This document shows, in pieces, positions 12,671 through 23,634 of a stretch of DNA of 64,000 nt (its first letter is position 1; each line of letters starts with the position of its first letter). The notes beneath the pieces were generated by a model. The model saw nothing but the letters and a program-made list of their open reading frames with translations. It searched no databases and was not told where the DNA came from. Position numbers and translations under genes: made by a program. This stretch comes from Oasisia sp. SBJ-2009 (taxonomy: Eukaryota; Annelida; Polychaeta; Sabellida; Siboglinidae): assembly GCA_964017155.1 (NCBI GenBank), contig OZ024857.1:4566869-4630868 (forward strand), read 5' to 3'.

Positions 12671-13264
12671 TTGCATTTATTAAATTTGAGGATCTTCATG
12701 ACAAATCAGGCTGCAGTCAACTTTTCAAAGAATGTATGTAATAGATGTATACTGTCCCATAGAGGATAATAATTTATGTTCTATTTATGTGATACAATAA
12801 AAATGCAGAACAATTTCATTAAGTTGATGCTGATAATTAAAATTACATTACTTGAACATAAAATGCACTGCTGCCATCCCAGTGTTATGTTTCGATATAA
12901 CTAACATTATAACTAGTAGGTATAACGCAACAATAACATTTGGCTGAAGATTCCACCATGAGAAAGTGTTGTGTTGACCATAATTATAACATAGTGGGTA
13001 GTAAAAACCTACATTGATTAAGAAAATTGTCTAGTAGTAGTAGAACAAGGTGTATTTCGTGATGGTAACCATGATACATGGTAAGTCATGATTTTAAATG
13101 GGTCATCATCAGCCAAAACCCTTACATGCATACATTATATACATACATTCAATAAAGCCATATATAAAATATCTAGTTCACAACAATCCCAATAAAAACA
13201 TAACTAATAAATAAAATAAATAAGAAAGTAATTAAACTCTAATAATTAAAACAATACATATGTT

Positions 13265-13337
<73 letters not shown>

Positions 13338-13523
13338 ATATATATATATATATGATATTTAACATAATTATAATCAATGACATTAATAGAATATTATTCT
13401 AAAAAGAAAAATATTAATAATGAAAAAGTTTGTTTTAAATATGTTAGTAGTACTTGACATTTGGATGTGGCAAAATATGTCAAGTGTTCCTTCCTGAATA
13501 AAACAACAGCTGGTGTGATTAAC

Positions 13524-13532
13524 CCACGCATG
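13524..13532 (-). pseudogene. Array exon remnant (last 9 bases plus donor)
   Basis: Only the end of the exon (ACATGCGTGG region) and a mutated donor, gttaat, remain. The next bases match intron sequence seen at 30350-30400. The exon body has been deleted. Confidence 0.65.
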
Positions 13533-13815
13533 TAAAATCCTAGATTGATTAAGTAAATTGTCTAGCTTTATTTCCTGATGGTAACTGTGTCACGTGATAA
13601 GTCGTGCTTTTCAATGGGTAATCATCACCCAAAACTCTTACATACATACATTATATACATACATACATAAACTAAAGCTGTAGATAAAATATATAGTTAA
13701 AACAATCCTGATAAAATCATAATTAATAAACACAATTAATTAGAAACGTGAAATTAACATGAAACAATTAAAAAAATGATTATATATATATATGAATGTT
13801 TTATTAATGGCATTA

Positions 13816-13872
<57 letters not shown>

Positions 13873-14053
13873 CTGTATATTATATATTTAAAATATTTAT
13901 AATTAATGCCATTAATAAAACATTAAAAAAAGAAAAATATTAATAGCAAACAATAAAATATCTATAAAATATGTGTGTAGTCCTTGATATTCGGATGTGG
14001 CAAAATATGTCACGTGTTCCTTCCTGAATAAAACAACAGCTGGTGTGACTAAC

Positions 14054-14167
14054 CCACGCATGTCTTGTCAGCAGCCTTCAAGGCAAATTTTGGAGCACAC
14101 TGGTCAGCTTTGCATTCTGTAGTTCCACCGGTATTCACTGTACAACTCAGACAGTCTGAAGGGCATC
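14054..14167 (-). CDS. Exon 27 (array copy 12): 38-codon module
   Basis: VNTGG in the third loop and KADQ. Begins G+GA (Gly); acceptor tgtttacag. The upstream intron is short and joins abruptly to a (TA)n-containing segment at about 14190, which suggests a deletion between two units. Confidence 0.9.
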
Positions 14168-14291
14168 CTGTAAACAACACCATCTCGTTCGCAACTAGTT
14201 CGCAACAATCCCAACAAAAATCATAACTAATAAATAAAATAAATAAGAAATTTGTAATTAAACTGTAACAATTAAAACAAATACATACGTT

Positions 14292-14293
<2 letters not shown>

Positions 14294-14348
<55 letters not shown>
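14294..14348. repeat. (TA)n microsatellite
   Basis: TA run in the intron between exons 26 and 27. Confidence 0.9.
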
Positions 14349-14351
<3 letters not shown>

Positions 14352-14518
14352 ATTTAACATAATTATACTCAATGACATTAATAGAATATTATTCTAAAAA
14401 GAAAAATATTAATAATGAAAAAGTTTGTTTTAAATGTGTTAATAGTACTTGAAAAATGGATGTGGCAAAATATGTCAAGTGTTCCTTCCTGAATAAAACA
14501 ACAGCTGGTGTGACTAAC

Positions 14519-14635
14519 CCATGCATGTCTTGTCAGCAGCCTTCAAGGTAAATTTTGGAGCACACTGGTCAGTTTTGCATTCTGTAGTTCCATCGGCGGC
14601 ATTCACTGTACAACTCAGACAGTCTGAAGGGCATG
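14519..14635 (-). CDS. Exon 26 (array copy 11): 39-codon module
   Basis: Same sequence as exon 24 (VNAADG, KTDQ, KFTL, ending Cys-Met). Standard array splice sites. It lies only about 350 bp upstream of exon 27. Confidence 0.9.
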
Positions 14636-15331
14636 CTGAAAACAACACCATCTCATTTACTCACACAACTAACAGCAGTTCCGACAAAAGATATACATTT
14701 ACTGATTGCATTTATTAAATTAGAAGGATCTTCCAGACAAATCAGGCTGCAGTCAACTTTTCAAAGATTGTATGTAATAGATATATACTGTCCCAGATGG
14801 GACAATAATCCTGTTCTATTTATGTGATACAATAAAAATGCAGAACAATTTCATTAAGTTGATGCTGATCATTAAAATTGCATTATCTGAACATAAGTGG
14901 TATGTATAAAATGCACTGCTGCCATACCAGTGTTATGTTTCAATATAACTAACATTATAACTAGTAGGTATAAAGCAACAATAACATTTGGCTGAAGATT
15001 CCACCATGAGAAAGTGTTGTGTTGACCATAAGTATAACATAGTGGGTAGTAAAATCCTACATTGATTAAGTAAATTGTCTAGTAGTAGTAGAACAAGCTG
15101 TATTTCGTGATGATAACCATGACACATGGTAAGTCATACTTGGCGGGAAACTTGGTGGATGCAGATGTTTGAATTTGGTGGTGTATAAAAGTTGAAAAAC
15201 AAGCGGAAGTATTGATTGATAAGTATTATTTTTGTGCTAAGGTTATTCATAAGGGTGTACTAGACATATATTGAGTGGCAGTTTTGGTTAAATTTAGTTA
15301 GTAAACAGTATTTTTGAACAAATTAGTATAC

Positions 15332-15730
15332 GTGGGTGATAATAGGGTAATCTAGCCTTCGACAAATTGTAAACAAGACTGAGCAAAATCTGTTTATTTG
15401 ATATCGTATATAAGAGACAAAGCAATAAGCGTAACAACTATATGTGTAAGGCAACACTCTGAATAGGTATCATTGTTATTAAAAATAAACAAGCTTTTTA
15501 GTAGGAATCCTTAGTTTGTGCAGACTATTATTTATAGTGGGTGAAATAGGGTAATCTAGCTTTCAACAAGATTGTAAACAAAACTTAGCAAATCTGATAA
15601 ATTGATATGATATATAACAGATAAAGTGGTAAGCAAAACAGCTGCATACATAGGATAATTCTTTGATTCGGTGCCATTGTTATTAAAAATAAGCAAGTGT
15701 TTTAGCAGAAAGCCCTAGTCTGTTTATATA
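15332..15730 (+). repeat. Two tandem ~205-bp monomers in the LINE 5' UTR
   Basis: Monomer 1 starts at 15332 (gtgggtgataatagggtaat) and monomer 2 at 15537 (gtgggtgaaatagggtaatc). Both continue with similar attgtaaacaa, gttattaaaaata and ttttag segments. Tandem 5' monomers act as promoters in mouse L1; the same role here is inference. Confidence 0.7.
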
Positions 15731-15911
15731 GGTAGTGTCCAAAGTATCCGCTAGGGAACGGTACCAGTACAGAAAAAAATTATTGTTCATGGTAGCATAG
15801 GTAGTAAGTTGTTAATAACACGTAGTGTGCTGCAGTTGCTGTACACAATAAACAAACAGTCTTTCTAAAGACTAAGTTGGTATAAACTAAGTTGATTTGA
15901 TCAATCGTATT

Positions 15912-16967
15912 ATGGCACCTTCCAAGCGGCAAGTGAAGGCAAGGAGGCACTTGCTGTGTGATCACTGCCACAGCTTGGTGGATTTTGCCTTATCGGGGTG
16001 CGGAAAGTCTTGGTCAGAGACAACGGAGGAAGGGTTTACTTTCCAATGTTTAGGGTGTTGGAAAGTGGACTGTCTGACGGCAGAGCTAGCTAAGCTAACG
16101 GATCTTGTGAAGGGGATGGAGAGAGGAGGGAGGATGATAGCAAGGAAAACAAATGGAGAAAGAACAACAGAAAACATGCCATGCATGAAGGAGACAGTGG
16201 AGAAAGTGACAGTAGAGAAGGAGGGAGGGACAAGGGGACAGGAGATGATAGAAGTAGATGCGACAGGAGGAAAGACGAAGGGAAGAAAGGAACTGAGAGT
16301 AGATATGACCAAACGGAAGATGTCAGGAAGAAAAGAGACAGGAAAGAAAGGAACAGAGAAAGCGGCAGGGGGGAAAGTCAGCAACCAGGGAGATGCAAAA
16401 CGGAGGAGCTACTCTGAAGCAGTGATCGAGGGTGCATTGAGAACAGAAAGGGTTTTTATGGGCGACTCAATTTTGCGAAAGACGGACAAGACGTTAAACA
16501 AAGGAGAAGATGTTGTTGTTTGTCTTCCGGGTGCTCGGATTGAGCATGTGACAGATAGGGTAGAGAACGTGTTGGGGCATGGCCAGGGAGGATCGATATT
16601 AGTACATGTAGGGACGAACAATGCAGACAGGGAGGGGACAACTAGAATAGTGCAAAGATACAGACAGTTGGTAGGGAAACTGAAGAAGACAAGAGTTGAA
16701 CAGATCATTATCTCAGGAATCTTGCCAGTAATCGGAGGAAGGGGAGCAACCTATAGAAACTGTAAGAGGATGGCAATCAATGCTCTGGTGGAGCAGATGT
16801 GTGAAGGAGAAGGAGTTGGATTTGTAGATTTGTGGGGATACTTTGTTGGGAAGGAAGATATGTACGTGAGAGATGGCCTCCATCTAAGCGGAAAGGGCGC
16901 AGCAGTGTTCTCCGAGAACCTGCTTCAATCTATGGACAGAGGAACAGGTTGCAATTTTTTAAACTAG
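15912..16967 (+). CDS. LINE ORF1: Zn-finger-like region plus SGNH-esterase domain
   Basis: A 351-residue frame from the ATG at 15912. Residues about 14-55 hold a Cys-rich segment (CDHC, CGKSW, CLGC) like the PHD-type finger of CR1 ORF1. A long basic, charged linker of Lys/Arg/Glu repeats follows. From about residue 178 comes an SGNH-hydrolase (esterase) fold, with GDSIL (catalytic Ser block), VHVGTNN (Asn block) and DGLHLSGKG (Asp/His block). These esterase ORF1s bind nucleic acid or membranes in the CR1/L2 group. The last codons overlap ORF2. Confidence 0.85.
   Translation: MAPSKRQVKARRHLLCDHCHSLVDFALSGCGKSWSETTEEGFTFQCLGCWKVDCLTAELAKLTDLVKGMERGGRMIARKTNGERTTENMPCMKETVEKVTVEKEGGTRGQEMIEVDATGGKTKGRKELRVDMTKRKMSGRKETGKKGTEKAAGGKVSNQGDAKRRSYSEAVIEGALRTERVFMGDSILRKTDKTLNKGEDVVVCLPGARIEHVTDRVENVLGHGQGGSILVHVGTNNADREGTTRIVQRYRQLVGKLKKTRVEQIIISGILPVIGGRGATYRNCKRMAINALVEQMCEGEGVGFVDLWGYFVGKEDMYVRDGLHLSGKGAAVFSENLLQSMDRGTGCNFLN
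16955..16961 (+). promoter_or_regulatory. Candidate -1 ribosomal frameshift heptamer between ORF1 and ORF2
   Basis: The ORF1 frame reads AAT TTT TTA AAC TAG, so the canonical slippery heptamer T TTT TTA lies one sense codon before the ORF1 stop. ORF2 is open in the -1 frame and continues AAA CTA GTT after the slip. ORF2 has no ATG before its endonuclease domain. The heptamer and its phase match the HIV-1 gag-pol site. A downstream pairing of CTAGT (16964) with ACTAG is possible but weak. Confidence 0.55.
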
Positions 16968-19843
16968 TTTCGCAGGGGGGATACACAGAGAAGCCAAATA
17001 CTAGAGGCATAGCTAAAGACAGCAAAAAGAAATCAGCAAAAAACAGCCTGGAAAGCCCTACGAAATTTGGTTATAAATGTGTTTGTTTAAATGCAAGGAG
17101 CATAGTAAACAAAAGAAATGAACTAAACATTATGGTAGACGATATTGACCCTCACATAATAGGTATAACTGAATCTTGGGCCACCCCCGATATATCAGAT
17201 GCCGAATTAGGAATGACAGGATATGTAATGTTTAGGAAAGATAGATTAGGAAGAAGGGGAGGCGGAGTTATTTTATATATTAAAGAATCCATCCAGGCTT
17301 ATGAAATAAAATTAGAAAAAGAAGCAGAATGTGAAGCTGTCTGGTGTAACATAGTTACAGGAAACTCAACATTAACTGTTGGGTTAGTTTATCGTAGTCC
17401 AAACATAAGCATAGAAGAGAATGAAAAAATGCACAACGCTATAAAAGAAGTGAGTAAACGGGACTGTATTATTATGGGGGATTTTAACCATGGGCATATA
17501 AAGTGGACATCTCTACAGAGTCCTGGGAGAGAGGATCAAGAGTTTTTAAATTTAGTACAAGATAGTTTCCTTTTTCAACATGTGTTAGAACCAACCAGGG
17601 ACAAGAACGTGTTGGACATAGTTTTGAGCTCACAGAAGGAATTTGTTGATAATGTCAATATATGTGAGCCACTGGGATGTAGTGATCATAACCAGATACA
17701 TTTTATCATCAAAGTAAAAGGAGAACGGAACAGTAAAATACGGTACAGGAAAAATTTTCACAAAGGAAGATATAAGGACATGAGGGAATATTTAGCGAAG
17801 ATAGACTGGAATAACACACTGAAGAATAAGACAGCAACAGAATGCTGGAATATCTTAAAGAGGGAAATTGACTGCGTCGTTGACAAATTTGTCCCCTTGA
17901 AAAAACAAGGGAAAAGGTCAAAGAAGAAACACTTATCGAAGGACGCCATTAGAAAAATCAAGTACAAGCAAATGATGTGGAAGACATATAGACATACTGG
18001 AAGTGAAGAAGACTATGCCATTTATAAAGAAGCACTTAATCAAGCTACAGCTGAAATTAGAAATTCGAAGAGAAGCTATGAACAAAAAATAGCTTTCAAC
18101 ATAAAACATGACAGCAAGAGTTTTTATGCGTATGTTCGAAGTAAACAGAAAGTTCAAGATAAGGTCGGGCCACTAGAAGGTAGTGATGGAAACATAATAA
18201 CGGAGGGATTCTTAATGGCAGAAAACCTAAATGAATACTTTAGTTCGGTGTTTACCAGGGAAGATATTAGTACATTACCAGTACTAGAGACTAAGTTCGA
18301 AGGGAGAGAGTGTGACTATTTAGGACAACTAACTGTAACCCCAAAAATGGTAGCTATGAAAATAAGAGATATGAAGGATAATAAATCACCAGGAGTGGAT
18401 GGGATTCCTCCCAAATTACTACTGGAAATTGTAGAACAAATTAGCATACCACTTGCAACAGTGTTTAATTTGGCATTAGAGGAAGGAGTGGTTCCGGTAG
18501 AATGGAAAGAAGCAAACATCATACCATTATTTAAAAAAGGATCAAGAAGCAAATCAGAGAACTATAGGCCAGTGAGTTTAACATCTGTGATTTGTAAACT
18601 ATTAGAAAGACTAATTAAAGATCACTTGGTTGATTTTCTTGTTAAAAATAAATTGATAAACACATCTCAACATGGGTTTTTAAAAGCGAGGTCATGCTTA
18701 ACAAATATGTTATGTTTTTTGGAAGATGTCACAAAGTGGGTAGATGAGGGATCACCAGTAGATATAATCTATTTAGATTTTAAAAAAGCCTTTGACAAAG
18801 TGCCACACCAAAGATTACTACTTAAACTAAAGGCCCATGGCATAGGAAATAGTATGATTAACTGGATAGAAAAATGGCTTATTGATAGAAGACAAAGAGT
18901 AGTAGTTGATGGGGAGGTTTCAAATTGGAAATCTGTTTTGAGTGGAGTACCGCAAGGATCAGTATTGGGACCTATTTTATTCTTAATATATATCAATGAT
19001 TTGGATGATGACGTAACAAGCAAGGTGTTGAAGTTTGCGGACGACACAAAAGTGTTTAGGAAAATAAAAAGTGATGCAGATAGACAGCATTTACAAGATG
19101 ATCTAAATAAGTTGATAGAATGGTCTGAGAAATGGCAAATGCTGTTTAACTTTGGAAAGTGTAAGTGCCTCCACACAGGACATGGGAATGAAAATGCACA
19201 ATATACAATGGGTGGTACTGTACTAAATACTACTGTAAAGGAAAAGGACTTAGGTTTAACCATTAGTGCTGACATGAAGGTATCAGAGCAGTGTGGAATT
19301 GCAGCAGCGAAGGCAAACCAAATTCTTGGATTAATTAGGCGAAATATAGTATACAAAGAAAAAGAACTAATAATACCGCTTTATAAAACAATAGTTAGGC
19401 CTCATTTAGAATATTGTATACAAGCATGGAGGCCATATCGCAAGAAGGATATTGATATGCTAGAAAGAGTACAAAGGAGAGCAACAAAAATGATACCAAA
19501 ACTCAGGAATATTAGTTATGAAATGCGTCTAAAAGAATGTGGTCTAACAACACTAGAAACCAGAAGATTGAGAGGAGATCAGATTGAGGTTTTTAAAATA
19601 TTGAATGGGTATGAAAATATTGACAGAAATATTTTTTTCACGGTCAAGGAAGAGAGAAGGACTAGAGGACATGGAGTTGCATTAGCAAAGAAGCAGTGTA
19701 GACTAGATATTAGAAAATTTTCATTTTCCCAAAGAATAGTAAACGAATGGAACAAATTATCAGCTGATTGTGTAGGTGCTAGAAGTGTTAATATGTTTAA
19801 AAATAAAATTGACATATACCTAAGACGGGCAGGGTATACTTAG
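16961..19843 (+). CDS. LINE ORF2: AP-type endonuclease and reverse transcriptase
   Basis: The frame is open upstream to 16832 but has no ATG before the endonuclease, so I start it where a -1 shift from ORF1 would enter (960 codons). The endonuclease begins at about 17070 (CLNARSIVNK, GITESW, RRGGGVILYI, GDFNHG, SDHNQ). The RT follows with YRPVSLTSV, LDFKKAFDKVPH, SGVPQGSVLGP and the catalytic FADD near 19037. The Cys/His-poor tail ends with LRRAGYT. No frameshift or stop was seen. Confidence 0.88.
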   Translation, partial: KLVSQGGYTEKPNTRGIAKDSKKKSAKNSLESPTKFGYKCVCLNARSIVNKRNELNIMVDDIDPHIIGITESWATPDISDAELGMTGYVMFRKDRLGRRGGGVILYIKESIQAYEIKLEKEAECEAVWCNIVTGNSTLTVGLVYRSPNISIEENEKMHNAIKEVSKRDCIIMGDFNHGHIKWTSLQSPGREDQEFLNLVQDSFLFQHVLEPTRDKNVLDIVLSSQKEFVDNVNICEPLGCSDHNQIHFIIKVKGERNSKIRYRKNFHKGRYKDMREYLAKIDWNNTLKNKTATECWNILKREIDCVVDKFVPLKKQGKRSKKKHLSKDAIRKIKYKQMMWKTYRHTGSEEDYAIYKEALNQATAEIRNSKRSYEQKIAFNIKHDSKSFYAYVRSKQKVQDKVGPLEGSDGNIITEGFLMAENLNEYFSSVFTREDISTLPVLETKFEGRECDYLGQLTVTPKMVAMKIRDMKDNKSPGVDGIPPKLLLEIVEQISIPLATVFNLALEEGVVPVEWKEANIIPLFKKGSRSKSENYRPVSLTSVICKLLERLIKDHLVDFLVKNKLINTSQHGFLKARSCLTNMLCFLEDVTKWVDEGSPVDIIYLDFKKAFDKVPHQRLLLKLKAHGIGNSMINWIEKWLIDRRQRVVVDGEVSNWKSVLSGVPQGSVLGPILFLIYINDLDDDVTSKVLKFADDTKVFRKIKSDADRQHLQDDLNKLIEWSEKWQMLFNFGKCKCLHTGHGNENAQYTMGGTVLNTTVKEKDLGLTISADMKVSEQCGIAAAKANQILGLIRRNIVYKEKELIIPLYKTIVRPHLEYCIQAWRPYRKKDIDMLERVQRRATKMIPKLRNISYEMRLKECGLTTLETRRLRGDQIEVFKILNGYENIDRNIFFTVKEERRTRGHGVALAKKQCRLDIRKFSFSQRIVNEWNKLSADCVGARSVNMFKNKIDIYLRRAGYT

Positions 19844-19953
19844 ATAGATAGGTTGGACTCTCGATAAGCCAAACGGCTTCCTTGTCCACCTGCCATCTAG
19901 AGTTGATTCTCTAGGTGGCAATCTTGTTAAATCTTGTTAAATCTTGTTAATGG

Positions 19954-20145
19954 CTCATCAGCCAAAACTCTTACATACATACATTATATACATACATACA
20001 TACATACATACATACATACATACATACAATAAAGCCATATATAAAATATGTAGTTCGCAACAATCCCAAAAAAATCATAACTAATAAATAAAATAAATAA
20101 GAAATTTGTAATTAAACTGTAACAATTAAAACAAATAAAAATGTT

Positions 20146-20221
<76 letters not shown>
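19954..20221. repeat. Array intron between the two LINEs, with (CATA)n and (TA)n
   Basis: Array-intron sequence (tcatcagccaaaactcttac) with an expanded catacata run at about 19972-20028, then a (TA)n run at 20149-20220. The second LINE is inserted in that (TA)n run. Confidence 0.75.
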
Positions 20222-20223
<2 letters not shown>

Positions 20224-20230
20224 TCAGTGA

Positions 20231-20941
20231 ATGGCATCAGGATGTGCAGCAGTGGTACTTTTTCTTATTTTTCTTCACTGTTTAACTAAATTCAGTGCTT
20301 GCCAGAGCATATATTCAACACATGAAAGAACATTACACCAGTATATGCCGCCTACTTCTAAATACTTCATATGTTCAGATTCTCTGGAAGTAAGCAGTGC
20401 TATAGTTTTGTCTGCTATTCATAAGTTCGATTGTCTTAATCATAAGACGAAACGTGCTATATGTATACTGTGCAGACTTTCGGTGACGAAGAATTATTTC
20501 TTCAATGTCTCGCCACAAACGTCAACTCTACTACTACTTTTAAGAAGCGGAGACGTGAGCACGAATCACGGCCCCCCTCAAAACAAACAGAAGTATACAC
20601 CGAAGAACCCTTGTAGTCGTTGCGACAAAGGTGTCACTGCCCGCAGTAGAGCAATCTCGTGTGACTCCTGCGGACAGTGGACACACAACAGGTGTGCAAG
20701 CGTGTTCAGCGATGTAACGTATGATGAGCTGTGCAACAGCGGAGCTCATTTTACTTTTGTGTGCCAACGATGCTCATTTTACGCCCTCTCGTTCGCCAAT
20801 GACACGATCGACGGTAACATTCCTGAGATTATCACACCATCAAACGTCGATGATGAGGAACGTTCTCTGGATGACATTGACAACGAGTCCGACCAATTTA
20901 ACTGTTTTTTTAAGAAAAGGCTTGCATTTTTTACATCTTAA
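20231..20941 (+). pseudogene. LINE N-terminal segment with PHD finger
   Basis: An open frame of 236 codons. A hydrophobic start is followed at about residues 130-185 by a C4HC3 PHD-type finger (CSRC, CDSC, WTHNRC, CQRC). In related LINEs this finger precedes the endonuclease in the same ORF. Here the frame ends at FFTS, where the endonuclease frame has already taken over, a frameshift near 20910-20930. Confidence 0.75.
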
Positions 20942-21960
20942 CGCCAGGAGTTTACTACCAAAACTGGATGAACTAAATGTTCTCGTTACTAAAACAAAGG
21001 CAGCTGTGATTGGTGTAAGTGAAACGTGACTTGATGACTCGGTTGAGGACTCCGAGGTCGAGCTGCCGGGATATGCTATCCTCCGTCACGACCGAAACCG
21101 GAACGGAGGTTGTGTATGTATTTATATCAGAAGCGACCTTGCGTTCAATCCACGTCACGACTTACAAACTGACAGCGTGGAGTCTGTTTGGGCGGAAGTC
21201 TTCCTGCCTAAGACACGTCCCATTTTGACAGGGATCTGTTACAGGCCACCGAGACAGTGTGATTTTTATGAACTGTTAGAACTGTCTTTTAATGAAGCAA
21301 ACGATTTTAGTGAATGTATTCTGCTTGGAGATTTTAATACTAATGTTTTAGTGCCACCTAGTAACAATATTCTTGTAAATACTCTTCGTAATTTTGAACG
21401 TGTATTTGATTTTAAGCAATTTATCACAGAACCAACCAGAGTGTGTAATAATAGCGAATCTGCTATTGATCTTATCTTAGTAACTGACCATGAGAAAGTG
21501 TGTCAGTCAGGTGTCCTAAATGTTGGTATTAGTGATCATTTAATAACGTATTGTACAAGAAAGGTAATCAAAGCTCCTGTTAACAAACATAATACCGTTC
21601 GAATGCGCTGTACTAAACATTACAGCAAAGATCTGTTCATACAAAAAATAGATGATATCGACTGGTCAGACATATTTAATTGTCACAATGTTGATATTGC
21701 GAGGGGTAAATTTAAATCAATATTGTTATCAATTATTGATAAAGTGGCACCGTATAAGGAGGTACGAGTTAAACAAAGGACAAAACCTTGGATGTCCAGC
21801 GAAATACTAATCTTGATCAGGCAAAGGGATAAATATCTGCGAAAATTTAGAAGGTCAAAAGATCAATCGGACTACAAATTGTTTGTTTATCATAGAAATC
21901 AAGTCAAATATAAAAAAGAAAAAGCTAAATCTCAGTATTGTGTACATGCTGTAAATGAAA
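20913..21960 (+). pseudogene. LINE endonuclease segment with a nonsense codon
   Basis: One frame reads FLHLNARSLLPKLDELN, then GVSET followed by TGA at 21027 where related elements have Trp. It continues in the same frame with LPGYAILRHDR, ICYRPP, LLGDFNTN and GISDHLITY. After about 21950 the frame is lost and part of the EN-RT linker seems deleted. Confidence 0.78.
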
Positions 21961-21999
21961 ACCGAAACCTGAATATTTTAATGATTATTTTACATCCAT

Positions 22000-23634
22000 T
22001 GCTCCATCACTTGTCGAGAAGCTTCCGCCATGTTCAGGGCGATTTGGGGATGCTCATGTTATTGACTTTTATCAAAACCTAAATGTTTCAGATAATATGT
22101 TTGGTCTAGTCAGTGAAACTGTGGATCAAGTTTCCAGTATATTAAATAGTATTAGCGCTAGCAAGGCTACAGGCTTAGATGAACTCCCTGCAAGATTGAT
22201 CAAAGATGGTTCTTCTGTCATTGCAAAACCTCTTACTCACATTGTAAACTTATCTATAACTACTGGAAATATCCCTGATGATCTTAAGGCGGCTAGGGTT
22301 GTTCCATTGTTCAAAAAGAACTGTAAGACTAATGTTGAGAACTACAGACCAATTTCTGTGCTAAGTATAATATCTAAAGTATTTGAAAAAGTAGTGTTTA
22401 ATCAACTGAATTTCTTTTTTAACGGAACATAAACTACTATATACATTTCAATCTGGTTTTCGGTCGTCGTACTCCACTGATCCATGTTTGATCCACCTAA
22501 CTGATTACATTAAACAAGAGTGTGATAATGGCAATTATACAGGTATGGTATTATTGGATTTGCAAAAAGCTTTTGATACTGTAGATCATGCGATTCTTTT
22601 GAAGAAACTTAGTAGTGTAGGTGTTGATGAACTCTCTATATGTTGGCTTAGATCGTATTTGACGGGTCGAGTACAGGTTACCGATGTCGATGGAACAATG
22701 TCTGTGGTTAAAGGTATCACTTGCGGCGTGCCACAAGGTTCTATACTTGGGCCTCTGTTATTTTTTTATATATAAATGACATGTCTGCTGCAGTTAAATG
22801 CAAGCTATTGTTGTACGCGGACGATTCTGTCTTGCTTGCCTCAGGAAAGGATTTAGTAGAAATTGAGGCAACTTTAAGTTGTGAACTAGAATCCGTTAAT
22901 AACTGGTTAATCGATAACAAGTTATCGCTCCATCTGGGTAAAACACAATCCATTGTGTTTGGAACAAGGAAAAAGTTATGCAAATATAACACTCTTAATA
23001 TTGTATGTAAAGGAAATGTCATTGAATCAAAGTCAACCGGCACCTATTTAAGCGTAACTTTAGATCAGTCTCTTTCTGGTGATGTTATAGCCTCTGACGT
23101 CCTTTTTAAAACGTCAAACAAACTTAAGTTTTTGTATTGGAACGCCAGAAAGTTTAATATGAAAACCAAAAAATTACTTCTATCATCTTTGATTCAATGT
23201 AATGGTATAGCGGATTGTCGAAAAAAATGAAGTGCAGAATGCAGCGTAGTCAGAACAAGATTGTCCGATTTTTGTTAAATGCTCCTCCGAGATTCCATGT
23301 CGGTGCTAATGAATTTAAGACTGTTGGTTTACTACCTGTTGAATGTCGAGTAGAACAGTTAAAATTGGGTGACATGTTCAACATTATAAATCTAACGGCA
23401 CCAGCATATTTAAGAACAAATGTCGAAATGGTACACCATAGATACCCTACAAGAGCCAGCAACTTGGCATGTGTCATTCCAAAAGTGAAGGGTTCTGGGC
23501 AAACTTCCTTTTTTTATTCCAGCATATGCCACTGGAACAAACTGCCTACTGAAATTAAGCAATGTAAAGTTAAAATCAGTTTCAGTAAAAAGGTAACGAC
23601 CCTATTATACAGCAGATTCATGGCTGACGAATGA
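22000..23634 (+). pseudogene. LINE reverse transcriptase segment, broken by frameshifts
   Basis: RT motifs are split across frames. The first piece has KATGLDELPARLIKD and ENYRPISVLS (22097-22432). The second has LLDLQKAFDTVDH and GVPQGSILGP (22488-22775). The third has LLYADDSVLLA, the catalytic YADD (22721-23230). The last is a tail with HWNKLPTEIK (23215-23634). There are at least three frameshifts, so no functional protein is expected. Confidence 0.8.

Larger units (their letters stand above)
12188..14053 (-). repeat. Array units without intact exons, rich in (TA)n
   Basis: Normal array-intron landmarks continue through this stretch, but the exon is deleted near 12615 and reduced to a stub at 13524. 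Long (TA)n runs lie at about 13267-13353 and 13817-13869. The stretch 13530-14050 matches 30380-30660 joined to 32280-32470, which is the empty site of the 30673-32221 element. Confidence 0.65.
15138..19953 (+). mobile_element. Apparently intact CR1-like LINE
   Basis: It interrupts an array intron after ggtaagtcat; the intron resumes at about 19954 with tcatcagccaaaact. Order: a 5' UTR with two 205-bp monomers, ORF1 (15912-16967), ORF2 in the -1 frame (to 19843), and a 3' end of three atcttgttaa units. Such short 3' repeats are typical of the CR1 group. Both ORFs are uninterrupted, so the copy may be young or active. About 16 bp of target is missing relative to paralogous introns and no target duplication was seen. 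Confidence 0.85.
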
